Positions 39,268-48,270 of a stretch of DNA of 64,000 bases are shown here, piece by piece. Under the pieces are notes generated by a model, which was given only the letters and a program-made list of their open reading frames with translations, was not told the origin of the DNA and ran no database searches. A program made the position numbers and the translations under genes. Positions within the stretch are counted from its first letter, which is position 1, and each line of letters starts with the position of its first letter. Source of the DNA: DASUAS01 sp963720765 (GTDB lineage: Bacteria; Actinomycetota; Acidimicrobiia; IMCC26256; DASPTH01); NCBI GenBank assembly GCA_963720765.1, contig CAVRGS010000002.1, forward strand, positions 186,001 to 250,000. The letters are read 5' to 3'.

Positions 39268-40599
39268 TCACTCCGTTGCAAGGGCCTTGAGCACGTCGTC
39301 GCGCAGCCCCGGCGCGTCCTCGGCGAGGAAGAATCCCTCGGCGATGAGGTCGTCGAGCCGCGCGTCGAACCTGGCGAGGTACGCCGCATCGTCTCCGGAG
39401 AGTCGTTGCCGTGCCACCTCGTCCAACGCCTCCTGGATAGCTACGAGCCCGACGATGGTGTACCTCGCCCGGGGGACGTCCAACGGCGCGCAGCGGAGGC
39501 CACCGAGCGCGTGCCCGAGCTCGTCCCTGACGGGGAGGCCGTCGTCACCGAGCTGCAGCCGCTCCGCCTTCGGTGGCGTTACCCCCGAGGTCACCCACTG
39601 CACCAGGTGGTGCAGTGCGACCTGGAAGAGTTCGAACGTCGGCAGGCTGCTCATCTTGACGCCATTCGGTAACGCATCGCCCATGCCGACGCTCCGCCAG
39701 ATGTCGGGGTCGTTGAACGGCGGATACCTGGTGCCGATGTGCGCGTGGCCGGCCAGCTCGTACAGCCGGTAGCGGTCGTCGGGTTCGTCGCTGTCGTCGC
39801 GCCGGTAGGCCCCCTTCGGGAGGCCGCCGATGCCGTCGATCTGCAGGTCGCCTTCAGCGAGCAACTGCACGATCGGCACGTCGCGTGCCGACAGGCGCTC
39901 GGCGGGGGCCCCGCCCGGGAAGTAGCCGTCGAAGACGGGCGAACCGTCGGGGAACCGGTGAGCGTCGTGGTCGTTGAGGACGTAGTCGCTCACGACGTTG
40001 CCGGTCTGCGAGTAGCCCATAAGGAGCACGTGCTCCACGGAACAGCCGCCGAAGGGTCCATCCGGTGAGCGGAGGGCGGCCCCGACCTGCGCGAGGATCT
40101 CGCTCGACGACGGGCGGTAGCGCATGGCCTCGGCGAAGTACGGGATGTGCTCAGGCCCCCACGGCGGCTGCGGGAGCGGCTGGTCCAGGAGCGCGGCTCC
40201 CGGCGATTCCGGCTCGGTGGCGATTTCGAGCGACGCGTAGCGACGCGCGTTGACCGGCTTGACGTCGACATCGAGCGAGAGCTTCTGTGAGACGATCATC
40301 GCCCACCCGTGACCCGAGCGCATGATGTACGGCGCGCCATGCACGGACATAGCGACGATGTTGCCCTGGATCCGAAGCGGCTCGACGAGGATCGTGCCGC
40401 TGAACCGGGCGGGGTCTCGCGGCCGGCGAACGAGCACCACCGTGGCGTAGGCGCCGTAGTTCTGCTCCCCGCGTACGAACCACTCCTCCTCGACGTAGTC
40501 GAACTCCTCGGGGAGGTTGTTCGGGTCGTTCGTCGGCCGGTAGCGGCTCCCTGCGTCCTCCGGCACCAACCCGATCCACGAAGCGATTTCGACAGACAT
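39268..40599 (-). CDS. Alpha/beta hydrolase domain protein (Abhydrolase_10-like)
   Basis: 443-residue esterase-like protein. The nucleophile elbow is GYSQTG in VEHVLLMGYSQTGNVVSDY. The acid and His probably lie in VPIVQLLAEGDLQ and LYELAGHAHIGT. The N-terminal TILVEPLRIQGNIVAMSVHGA and SGHGWAMIVSQKLSLDVDVK blocks are typical of the family. ATG 40599 has an AGGAGGAAC site. Its promoter carries the palindrome at 40709. Gene order hydrolase-tetR-amidohydrolase suggests regulated ester or amide degradation. Confidence 0.8.
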   Translation of the reverse strand: MSVEIASWIGLVPEDAGSRYRPTNDPNNLPEEFDYVEEEWFVRGEQNYGAYATVVLVRRPRDPARFSGTILVEPLRIQGNIVAMSVHGAPYIMRSGHGWAMIVSQKLSLDVDVKPVNARRYASLEIATEPESPGAALLDQPLPQPPWGPEHIPYFAEAMRYRPSSSEILAQVGAALRSPDGPFGGCSVEHVLLMGYSQTGNVVSDYVLNDHDAHRFPDGSPVFDGYFPGGAPAERLSARDVPIVQLLAEGDLQIDGIGGLPKGAYRRDDSDEPDDRYRLYELAGHAHIGTRYPPFNDPDIWRSVGMGDALPNGVKMSSLPTFELFQVALHHLVQWVTSGVTPPKAERLQLGDDGLPVRDELGHALGGLRCAPLDVPRARYTIVGLVAIQEALDEVARQRLSGDDAAYLARFDARLDDLIAEGFFLAEDAPGLRDDVLKALATE

Positions 40600-40708
40600 G
40601 TTCCTCCTCTACGCCACCGACCGGGCGACAGATCCTGTGGTTCGGCGTCTGGATCTCGTCGGTCGGTCGGGCCGGCGGGACAGCCCTGCGGAGCGGTCGA
40701 CGACGGAA

Positions 40709-40722
40709 TGGTACATGTACCA
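40709..40722. promoter_or_regulatory. Probable TetR operator, copy 2
   Basis: Perfect 14-bp palindrome TGGTACATGTACCA within segment 40659-40724, which aligns without gaps to 39181-39246. It lies about 110 bp before the hydrolase start. Confidence 0.72.
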
Positions 40723-40844
40723 CACTGCCCGTGGCTAGCAGTACCGGTCAGGGGGCTGATGGTTCAGACATTCCTGATCGGAGCGATCTCCGGGCAGCAC
40801 GCCAGCGCGTGACCTGAACAAGCGTCCGGCCGTAGTGGTCGAAG

Positions 40845-40876
40845 CAGTGCCCGTCGGGTTGATCCCGGCGGGCACT
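40845..40876. terminator. Hairpin between the hydrolase promoter and the recombinase element
   Basis: Near-perfect 13-bp stem CAGTGCCCGTCGGG / CCCGGCGGGCACTG with a 4-5 nt loop. It could end transcription from the recombinase gene. No T tract is present. Confidence 0.4.
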
Positions 40877-40976
40877 GCCGCGCCGGACCGTGAACGCGCC
40901 AGCTTGCGCGTCCGGTGCGGGTCTGCTCGCCCACCCCAGCGCCATCTTCCTCGACGCCACGGCGCGCCAGATTGCC

Positions 40977-40994
40977 CGCTCTGGAGCATTTACG
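40977..40994 (+). repeat. Inverted repeat, left copy of the recombinase element
   Basis: CGCTCTGGAGCATTTACG, identical to the complement of 42025-42042. It lies 21 bp after the recombinase stop. Confidence 0.8.
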
Positions 40995-41015
40995 TGTGGC
41001 GAACTCCTCGGTTGT

Positions 41016-41931
41016 TCAGCGGGCGGCGCCGGCGATGAACGTGGCGACGATGTAGGTGGCGTGCCGGTCGAGCGAGACTCGAGCTCGGTCGTAGCGCATG
41101 GTCGTTCTCGGGTCGGCGTGGCTGGCGGCTTCTTGCACGTCGCGGAGGGGGACGCCGGCATCGAGTGCGGCGGTGATGAATGCGTGGCGCAGCGTGTGGG
41201 GTCCGACTCGTTTGGGGATCCCGGCATTGCGGGCGATGCGTGCCGACGATCCTGGCGGCGGCGTGTCGGTCGAGGCGTTGCCCGTCGGCGCCGAGGAACA
41301 GTGGTCCTTCGCTGCGTTCACCGACCGCGAGGTCGATCGCTCGCGCGGTCCGGGGTGCGAGGGGGATGATGACGGTCTTGCCGCCTTTGCGCAGGATCGT
41401 GAGGGTGCGGTGTCCGCGCTCGAGACCGAGCGCTTCGATGTTCGCGCCGGTTGCTTCGGACACTCGTAGCCCGTTGAGTGCGAGCAGGCTGAGGAGCGCG
41501 TGGTCTTGCGCGCCGCCGAGCCCGGCGGCGACGAGCATGGCACCGACTTCGTTGCGGTCCAGGCCGGTGGCGTGTGATTCGTAGTCGAGCTTGGGTCGTC
41601 GGACATGCACTGCGGGCGACTTGGTGATGAAGTCTTCTTGTTCGGCGTAGCGGTAGAAGCAAGCGATGGTGCAGAGACGGCGCGAGATCGTCGCTCGAGC
41701 TCGACCCGCGGCCTCGAGGTGTCGCCCGAAGGCTTCGATGTCCGCGCGGCGCGCGCCGAACAACGCGAGGCGTCGTTCTGCGCACCAGGCCACGTATTGG
41801 CGGAGGTCAAGCATGTACGCCTCGCGGGTCAGGCCGCTGTAGCCGGCCAAGAAGCCCGCCAACGCGAGCTCCTCCTGGGGTGCGAACACATCGTTGCGAC
41901 GCGCGACGCGAGTGTCAGTCGAAGACGTCAT
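41016..41931 (-). CDS. Tyrosine recombinase (XerC/phage-integrase type), one frameshift
   Basis: About 305 residues. N-terminal core-binding domain (LTREAYMLDLRQYVAWC ... IEAFGRHLEAAGRARATISRRLCTIACFYRYAE). The catalytic domain has the Arg in LLALNGLRVSEATGANIE, Lys in ILRKGGKTVIIPLAP, HxxR in GPHTLRHAFITAALDAG, the second His in QEAASHADPRTTMRYDR and the Tyr nucleophile in that last block. One extra base near 41245 breaks the frame before HxxR. ATG 41931 has GGAGGTCCTG in front. It differs clearly from the island integrase at 49764. Confidence 0.82.
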
Positions 41932-42024
41932 CAGGACCTCCAAGCATCATGCTGAGGTCGATCGCCGAGCCGGCCAGCCGGGCGTCACCCCAGCTCTCTC
42001 CGAAGCTGACGTTACGACGCGCCG

Positions 42025-42042
42025 CGTAAATGCTCCAGAGCG
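42025..42042 (-). repeat. Inverted repeat, right copy of the recombinase element
   Basis: CGTAAATGCTCCAGAGCG, the exact complement of 40977-40994, 94 bp upstream of the recombinase start. The 174 bp from here to the IS110 gene show no gene. Confidence 0.8.
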
Positions 42043-42216
42043 AATCCTGTTTGTGTCAAGGGGCAGTGTTCGGGCGCGTCGATGGACCCGCGCGGCGGCT
42101 CGGCGTAGCGTTGATTCAGGTCCGGGAGTGGCTGTTCCGAAGTGCCGGTGTTCAGGGTTGTGCCGGCCGCGCTGGATGAGAGAGTCGTTCCCTGGTTGCC
42201 CTCCCGGACCTCCTTC

Positions 42217-43248
42217 TCAGTGGGTGGTGTCGGCGAGGAGTTGGCGGTAGACCGCGTCGCTGATCCGTCGCTTCAACGCGCGCAGCGCTTCTTTGCGGGT
42301 CTTGCCTTCGGCTTGTTTGCGTTGGTAGTACGCGCGTCCGGGCGTGTCGTGCGCGATCTGGGTGACGGCAGCGATGTGGATCGCGTGGTTCAACTGGCGG
42401 TTCCCGCGCGGGTTCAAACGATGACGGACACGCGGTCCGGACGATGCTTCGATGGGGGCGGTGCCGTTGTAGCGGGCGTAGTGCCCTGCGGTCGCGAAGC
42501 GTCGCACGTCACCGCTGTAGCCGATGAGATACGCGGCGAGGACTGGTCCGACGCCGAACACGTCGGTGGCGGTCGTCGACGACGCATCAACCGCCGCGGT
42601 GATGCGACCTTTGAGTGCGGCGAGGTCACGGTCCGCGTCGCGGACCTCGGCGAGGAGCTCGACTGCGAGACCTCGACGTTCGATCCCGACGGCGTCGGCG
42701 GGACGGATGCGCCGCAGTTCGGTCGCTGCTCGTGTGGCCGAGAGCTGGCGGGGCACGCCGCCGGCGACCAGCAAACACAGGACGGTGTGCAGCCGACAGA
42801 TCGCTCGGGTGCGATGCGCGACCAGGTCGTGGTGACGTTTCGCGAGCAGTCGCAGCACCGCGGTGTGGTCCTCGCGCACGACGGTGCGGAGCTTCGAGTG
42901 ACGCAACGCGACGACCGCCGCGGCGCGAGCGTCGTGCGCGTCGGTCTTGTCGATCCGACCCGCGTCGAGCAGCCGTGCTCGCGCCGACAACGTCGGCGGC
43001 ACATCGAGCACGAGCTCACCCGCGGCGACGAGCTGCTGCGCCAACAACGCGCCCATGCCCGACGCGCCTTCGATCGCCCAACACCGCGGTTCGAACCGTG
43101 CCGCGAACGCCACCAACTCGTCGCGTTGACGACGACCAGCACGCACACGGAGCTCACCGACGAGTTCCTCCGACTCGTCGAGCACCGCCGCGCTGTGCGA
43201 TCCCTTGTGAGGATCGATCCCGATCACGAACACACTGAACCTCCTCAT
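42217..43248 (-). CDS. IS110-family transposase
   Basis: 343-residue transposase. N-terminal RuvC-like DEDD domain: Asp in VFVIGIDPHKGSHSAAVLD, Glu in CWAIEGASGMGALLA, and the Asp pair in GRIDKTDAHDARAAAVVAL. C-terminal Tnp20 domain with FGVGPVLAAYLIGYSGDVRRF, HYARYNGTAPIEASSG and the serine-containing end RLNPRGNRQLNHAIH. IS110 enzymes are guided by a noncoding RNA from the element and leave no terminal inverted repeats, so the element's ends cannot be set here. Intact frame. Confidence 0.92.
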   Translation of the reverse strand: MRRFSVFVIGIDPHKGSHSAAVLDESEELVGELRVRAGRRQRDELVAFAARFEPRCWAIEGASGMGALLAQQLVAAGELVLDVPPTLSARARLLDAGRIDKTDAHDARAAAVVALRHSKLRTVVREDHTAVLRLLAKRHHDLVAHRTRAICRLHTVLCLLVAGGVPRQLSATRAATELRRIRPADAVGIERRGLAVELLAEVRDADRDLAALKGRITAAVDASSTTATDVFGVGPVLAAYLIGYSGDVRRFATAGHYARYNGTAPIEASSGPRVRHRLNPRGNRQLNHAIHIAAVTQIAHDTPGRAYYQRKQAEGKTRKEALRALKRRISDAVYRQLLADTTH

Positions 43249-43651
43249 CCGATTGCCCGATGGAACGCCGCAGCGGGCAATCCTGAAGAGATCGAATGCT
43301 CGGTCCTGTTTCGAGCCACGCCGCAGCCGAGACCCGGCAAGTGGTCACTTCGCTCGGAAGCCAACCAACGGTGGCAGGGCATTCTGGAGACCACCCACCG
43401 GACCTCGAGACGCTACGAGCAACACCCGCACGTCCGCATCAGATCGTCATTCAGGGCATTATGCGTCCCTGTCAGTGATGCACGACGTGGGAGATATATA
43501 TGCCATATATGCGGCCGCCTCGCTGTCTCATCGACCTTTTTGAAGGATCAAGGGATCGCAGTGATCTGGGAAGAAGGATCCACCTTCAGTCGAAGCGTGT
43601 GACTGCGCGCCGGAACTCCGAGCGCCACAGATCAGCTTCGACGCCAGGAGC
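43249..43651. other. Noncoding flank upstream of the IS110 gene, candidate bridge-RNA region
   Basis: No gene is evident. Just before the transposase start is a 9-bp stem GATTGCCCG (43251-43259) / CGGGCAATC (43274-43282). An A+T-rich near-palindrome ATATATGCCATATAT lies at 43496-43510 and may mark the element edge. IS110-group elements encode their guide RNA upstream of the transposase; the position fits but the RNA itself is inferred. Confidence 0.4.
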
Positions 43652-46111
43652 TCAACCGCTGAAGCGTGGGTGTACCAGCAGTGCATCCGGCGGCGCCGGC
43701 ACATCCGCAGGCGGAGCATCAGGCGACGCGCCGGTCGGACCTATGAGCACCGGCGCATGCGCGACACGGATGATCGTGTCGTCCCCTTCGCCGATGAGTG
43801 AGAGTTGGTGATCGCCTGGTGCGACGGTTCCAGGCGGCACAATTACATATGCCTTCAGGGAACCGTCGGACTCGCTCGTGACTGGACTCAGCTCGACGCT
43901 GTCGCTGTGGAGCACGACCTGCACTACTTGGTGTTCTAGCCAAGTGCCAGCGCCTGTGGTCACCAGGAAACACGTGGCACCGGCTGGCGGCACTGGCAGC
44001 AGTCCGATGCAAGCGATCGGCGCGGCGTTCGCTGGCCCAACGAGCTTCGATGCCGTCCGTACCTGCTCGTCGCTCGCACGCCCACACGTAGCCGGGAATC
44101 GCACGCAGTTTGCGAGAGCGACGCCAGTTGCCTGGTGCCCAGTAGCGGTTGGGTGAAAGCTCTCATTGCAAATCACGTCGGCCACCCCGACCTTCTTGTA
44201 TTCGACCTTCTGTCCGATACAGGTGCCGCCGCCTGGGGCATTGACCTCGTAGGTGTGGAGCCAGTCGTCTGTCGAGCCCCCGTTGCAATGCGCGTGATGG
44301 CCGTACACGTCATCGAGACTCAGAAAATCGATGTCGAGCCCTCCATTGGTCCGACCGAAGTCCGCCGTCGCTTCCAACTCGCGATTCATGGTCAGGATCT
44401 GGCCTCGGATCCATTCGCTCTCGTCAGCTCCGAACCGAGCAGGACAGTCCTTGTAGGCCCCGTCCATGAAGACTGGATAGCCCACCAACACGATCCGGGC
44501 CTGCGGGACGAGCCGATGGATGTTGTCGAGTTCGGCACTGATAGCTGCTCCGATGCTTGCAACCGAATCACCAGCCGGCTTGCCTCCGACGGTCGGATCG
44601 AACTTCTCGACGCAATTGCCCGGCTCGATGCAGCCGGTGAGGACATCGGCGAATCCACCGTCGTTGCCTCCAATCCCGATCGTCACAAGACCGATGGGCT
44701 TCGGACTCGTTTCGGCCAAGGCTTTCAGTTGATCCAGCTGAGGTGGTTCGAAATGTCCGTGGTCGCAGCCGCTTCCGCAGAAGGAGACGATTGAGAGGTC
44801 CTTGACGGTGGCACCGGAGCATGCGAATGAGACCACGTCTGCGAACTGATCCGCTCCATTGAGAAAGCCGTTCGCGACAAACGGATATGACTGGAGACTC
44901 CTGTGACAGTGGTTCACGCCACTGACGTTTGTACCAGGCTGATAGTCGTACGCACCCTCGCCTGAGGAAAACGAGTCCCCGAGTGCGACCATCGTGAAGC
45001 AGCTGTTTGGATCTACACCCACGACTCCCGTCGAGCCTGGTCGAAACACGCACGGGAGGGCGCAACCGTTCCCGTCGACTGCGTCCTGGGGTGGCGTGGC
45101 GGGGCACCCATCGCTCCCGTCAGGTACGCCATCGCCATCGGTGTCCTGGCCTGCCTCGCCCGGTGCGCACCCGTGCTCATCTACGACCGCATTCGCTGGT
45201 GTAGTAGGGCAGCGGTCATCGCTGTCAGCAACACCATCGTGGTCAGCGTCTCCGGACTCGCAGGCGTCCCCCGTGCCGTCATGGTCAATGTCTGACTGAT
45301 CGAAGTTGCTCGTTGTCGGACAGTTGTCTGTTGCGTTGGCGATCCCGTCGTGATCACCATCGGCAAGGCGCGTCAGATGCCACTCTGCTGACAATGTCCC
45401 ATAGGGCGTCGTGCACGTAAGTGTTCCATCGAGCTGAGTGCCGTCGTAGCCGCCGGGGAGCGATGGATTGTTCGGGTCACCTTGTACGGGAGTGTCTGGC
45501 ACGCCATCCCCACCCGGGAGGTCGTGGCAACCGACAGCTTGTTGTCTCCCGAGATATCCGACAGGCCTGGTGACGTGAATCTGGCCTGTGCATTCAGCAC
45601 TCGAGCCTGCGGCCGGAGCGTCGTGGAACGAGGTGAACGGCTCTCCATCAACCTCGGCCGCGAGCGAGTAGTCGGTCGCTCCGAGCGCGACGAGGAGATT
45701 CGCAGGTGCCGTACCAGCGGTGCTGTATGTGGACGTACACGTCCGACTGGTCTCGATGACCGTGGTCAGCGACAGATAGCTCTGGTCGATGAGACCGGGT
45801 TCGCGGCCATCCTGGTCCGGTGCGACGGAGCCATCGACAGTTAGCGTCGAGAGGTAGGAGTCGTCCAAGACGGTCGTGGCCGGGCCGTTGGTGTATTCCC
45901 CGCTGTAGGAATTGTGCGATATTTCGCGATCGATGAGTACGCCTGACCAACCAGGTGATAGAGCGTCCGCTGCACTCGCCGGCAATGGGGCTGTCTCGAG
46001 TTGCGAGATCGACACCAGTCCCGCCGTGATCGAAACAGTGGCGACCGCGACCGCCAAGAGTCTTCTGCCAAGTGCCCGCATTTTCCGCCCCCTCCGAGCC
46101 GTCAGACGCAT
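43652..46111 (-). CDS. Secreted SGNH-family hydrolase with thrombospondin type 3 repeats
   Basis: 819 residues. Signal peptide (LLAVAVATVSITAGLVSI, about 17-40), an N-terminal domain with cysteines (SRTCTSTYST), three or more calcium-binding type 3 repeats (DGDHDGIANATDNCPTT, DADHDGVADSDDRCPTT, DTDGDGVPDGSDGCPAT; about 240-345), then an SGNH esterase with block I VALGDSFSSGEGAYDY, GGND in IGIGGNDGGF and the C-terminal His in NESFHPTATGHQA. A further Ig-like tail ends in a Pro/Ala-rich segment. Extracellular lipase or esterase. G+C is visibly lower than in the flanks, suggesting transfer. Start 46111 or the Met 10 codons later. Confidence 0.85.
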   Translation of the reverse strand: MRLTARRGRKMRALGRRLLAVAVATVSITAGLVSISQLETAPLPASAADALSPGWSGVLIDREISHNSYSGEYTNGPATTVLDDSYLSTLTVDGSVAPDQDGREPGLIDQSYLSLTTVIETSRTCTSTYSTAGTAPANLLVALGATDYSLAAEVDGEPFTSFHDAPAAGSSAECTGQIHVTRPVGYLGRQQAVGCHDLPGGDGVPDTPVQGDPNNPSLPGGYDGTQLDGTLTCTTPYGTLSAEWHLTRLADGDHDGIANATDNCPTTSNFDQSDIDHDGTGDACESGDADHDGVADSDDRCPTTPANAVVDEHGCAPGEAGQDTDGDGVPDGSDGCPATPPQDAVDGNGCALPCVFRPGSTGVVGVDPNSCFTMVALGDSFSSGEGAYDYQPGTNVSGVNHCHRSLQSYPFVANGFLNGADQFADVVSFACSGATVKDLSIVSFCGSGCDHGHFEPPQLDQLKALAETSPKPIGLVTIGIGGNDGGFADVLTGCIEPGNCVEKFDPTVGGKPAGDSVASIGAAISAELDNIHRLVPQARIVLVGYPVFMDGAYKDCPARFGADESEWIRGQILTMNRELEATADFGRTNGGLDIDFLSLDDVYGHHAHCNGGSTDDWLHTYEVNAPGGGTCIGQKVEYKKVGVADVICNESFHPTATGHQATGVALANCVRFPATCGRASDEQVRTASKLVGPANAAPIACIGLLPVPPAGATCFLVTTGAGTWLEHQVVQVVLHSDSVELSPVTSESDGSLKAYVIVPPGTVAPGDHQLSLIGEGDDTIIRVAHAPVLIGPTGASPDAPPADVPAPPDALLVHPRFSG

Positions 46112-46234
46112 TCCGAACCAGATGTGTTCGAACTAAGCCTGTCAGCGTTGGGTCACCCTACTTCAAAAGGTCGCTGGCTCAATCGAGCTGTTGATCGACC
46201 AGCGCATGCCCGGTCGCTAGATCGAGGAACTCAT

Positions 46235-46760
46235 CTACCTGTCACGCGGCTCGCATGAACCAGCGATTCGGGGTGGTCCAGAGTTCGCTCGACAGCAGCG
46301 AGCAGCCGCGACGATGGATGGGAACGCTTCCATATTCATGAGGACGCATGCGTCGCGATCCGTCGCCCGGACGAGCTCATCGCCCAACTTCCGCAACAAT
46401 CGTCCGCGCCAGAACTGCCGGTCGGCGTTGGCCGAATCGGGCACTATGCATGTGTGTCCGCGAGGAGCAGGATCGCCGCGCTGCTCGTGTCTCTCGCCGG
46501 TATTTCGGGCGTGATGTCTTGGCTCGTCGTAGGAGATGGCCGCGAGGGGAACCTTCGCCGGGATTCCATGCATCGTCGCCGTGACGACGAACGGCGGCTC
46601 CGGGTACCAGGAGGTGCCATGCAACGGGAGCGTCCGTAGCCGATTCGGGAACCCCTGAAGGACCTCTACTGCGACGTCGATCTTCGGATCCCCGCACCCG
46701 ACGACGACCTCTCGAAGTGCCCCGACATCCGGCGTCGATGAGCACGCAGATCTGCCGCGC
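46235..46760 (-). pseudogene. Degenerate or frameshifted coding remnant
   Basis: Within the otherwise gene-free stretch 46112-46777, the minus strand reads coherently as LREVVVGCGDPKIDVAVEV, LQGFPNRLRTLPLHGTSW, PEPPFVVTATMHGIPAKVPL, AAISYDEPRHHARNTGE and later RLLRKLGDELVRATDRDA. No proper start codon precedes it and no family is recognised. It is probably the end of a broken gene; a single frameshift upstream is possible. Confidence 0.35.
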
Positions 46761-46777
46761 TCGGCGCGGGACTGGCG

Positions 46778-47421
46778 GTGTCCACGTCGTCGGTGGATAC
46801 CGTTTGGAGGTGGAGCGCGCTCGCACTTGTGATCGACCTCGACGGTGTGGTTCGCGAGTGGCCTCGCAGCGAGTCGGATCGAGACCTCGCCGGTCTCGAT
46901 CCTGATGCCGTACGCGCTGTGCTGTTCGAGCCTGAACTCCTACACCGGGTCGTCGTCGGCGAAATAACCGACGAACAGTGGCAACACGAAGCAGCGGAAC
47001 GCCTTCACGCCGCATACGGCGTCGAGTGTTCAGACGCGCTGCCTAGCTTCCCGGCGGTACCCAGGCCGCGTTCGAGTCGACGTGCTCGACCTGTGTCGTC
47101 GTGCACGGCACTCCGTGCGCGTGTGCCTGCTAACGAACGGCACCAGTCGCCTTGCCGATCATCTCGAACAGCTCGGTCTCGATCGTGAGTTCGACCGCAT
47201 CTTCAACAGCAGCGACCTAGGAGTCGCCAAGCCCGACCGCCGAGCGTTCGAGCGCGTGCGCAGCGCTACGGCTCAATCCATCCGAAGTTGTCTTCGTTGA
47301 TGACACCGAAATCCACGTCCAGGCGGCGGCGTCGATCGGTATCCGGGCACACCTGTTCACGACGTCAGCAGAACTGGAACGCGTCCTTGTGCGCGAATCG
47401 GTGTTGGCTCCTGATCGATAG
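46778..47421 (+). CDS. HAD-superfamily hydrolase (two frameshifts)
   Basis: About 214 residues after repair. Motif I is LVIDLDGVVREWPRS. The cap region has ITDEQWQHEAAERLHAAYG. Motif II is VCLLTNGTSRLADHLEQLGL, motif III lies in IFNSSDLGVAKPDRRAFERV, and motif IV is VVFVDDTEIHVQAAASIGI. This is the layout of epoxide-hydrolase-like HAD phosphatases. Extra bases near 47060 and 47265 split it into three frames; the final frame ends at TAG 47421. GTG 46778 is the likely start. Phosphatase or dehalogenase; substrate unknown. Confidence 0.7.
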
Positions 47422-47503
47422 CACCTCGGAAGTCGATCGTCTGACCTCCAGCGCCAATGCCATAACTGCCGCGACAGCACTGTGGATCGGGCACTATGCG
47501 GCG

Positions 47504-48268
47504 GTGCAGGATCGCGAGCTGGGCGTGGGAGAGATCGTTCTGCGGTTCCTCGCGTCACCGATGGACGCCCCAGGTTCTCCAGACCTCGCCGAGGTACGCG
47601 ACGCAAGCGGACTGTCAGTTGTCGATGCTCGTCAGAACGGACGAAGAGTCGATGTTCGCGTCGAAGACGAGCACGACAACGCCTGGCTACTCGTCGTGTG
47701 GTTCGCAGACCTGACGCTTGATGAACTGGAAAGCATCACCGTTTACCCGCGCCCTCGCCGCTTCGGAGGCGTGCGCGGTGGACTGGTCATCGTCCTCAAT
47801 GGGCCGTCCAGTGTCGGCAAGTCGACACTGATGCGGACCTTCGCGGAGCGCGCGGTCACGCCCTTCGCGTGTATCGACGAACCGCTCTTCGGGCGACCTC
47901 CCGCGAGGTTCACGGCTTGGCCTGACACGCTCGGCCCTCACGTTGACGGAGTGCTCGCGGGGCTCGCTGCGGCCGCTCGACTAGGCAACCAGTTCGTCGT
48001 GTCCGCAGCCGGGATACCGCAAGCGCAGTTCGAGTCTGCGCTCGCTGACACGGAAACGCTCTACGTCGGGCTCGATGGTTCACTCGCCGTGCTCGTGCAG
48101 CGACAACTCGCGCAGATCGACAAGTTTGGCGGCCTCGCAGAGGAAAGCATGACCATCCACGACGGATGGCGCTACGACCTTCGTATCGACACAGTCAAGG
48201 AGAGCCCGGACGCCGCAGCTCAACTCCTCGCCGACTTGGTGCAGCGCAGGCACGGGCGCACGCCATAA
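47504..48268 (+). CDS. P-loop kinase resembling chloramphenicol phosphotransferase, with an N-terminal extension
   Basis: 254 residues from GTG 47504, the first usable start after the HAD gene in this frame; the frame itself is open from 47288 in HAD coding sequence. Residues about 1-90 (VGEIVLRFLASPMDAP ... LLVVWFADLTLDELESITV) are of unknown type. The rest has Walker A VIVLNGPSSVGKSTLMRTF, a CPT-like substrate segment FACIDEPLFGRPPARF and a C-terminal HDGWRYDLRIDT. Such kinases can phosphorylate antibiotics or nucleosides, but no substrate can be named. Its stop lies inside the ISL3 target duplication. Confidence 0.65.
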   Translation: MQDRELGVGEIVLRFLASPMDAPGSPDLAEVRDASGLSVVDARQNGRRVDVRVEDEHDNAWLLVVWFADLTLDELESITVYPRPRRFGGVRGGLVIVLNGPSSVGKSTLMRTFAERAVTPFACIDEPLFGRPPARFTAWPDTLGPHVDGVLAGLAAAARLGNQFVVSAAGIPQAQFESALADTETLYVGLDGSLAVLVQRQLAQIDKFGGLAEESMTIHDGWRYDLRIDTVKESPDAAAQLLADLVQRRHGRTP

Positions 48269-48270
48269 CT
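48263..48270. repeat. Target-site duplication of the ISL3 element, left copy
   Basis: CCATAACT, repeated exactly at 49678-49685 on the other side of the element. It includes the stop codon of the kinase gene. Confidence 0.85.

Larger units (their letters stand above)
40977..42042. mobile_element. Small element: tyrosine recombinase between 18-bp inverted repeats
   Basis: 1066 bp containing only the recombinase gene at 41016-41931, bounded by perfect inverted repeats that point inward. No target duplication is evident at its edges. A further copy of the repeat at 49688 shows that the sequence also exists elsewhere in the island. It may be a mobile unit or a pair of recombination sites. Confidence 0.55.

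Noticed and set aside
41016..41931. This recombinase as the island integrase
   Set aside because: It lies mid-island, is not next to an att repeat and has its own inverted repeats. The enzyme at 49764-50942 is adjacent to the tRNA site.
42142..43602. 486-residue plus-strand frame
   Set aside because: Antisense to the IS110 transposase.
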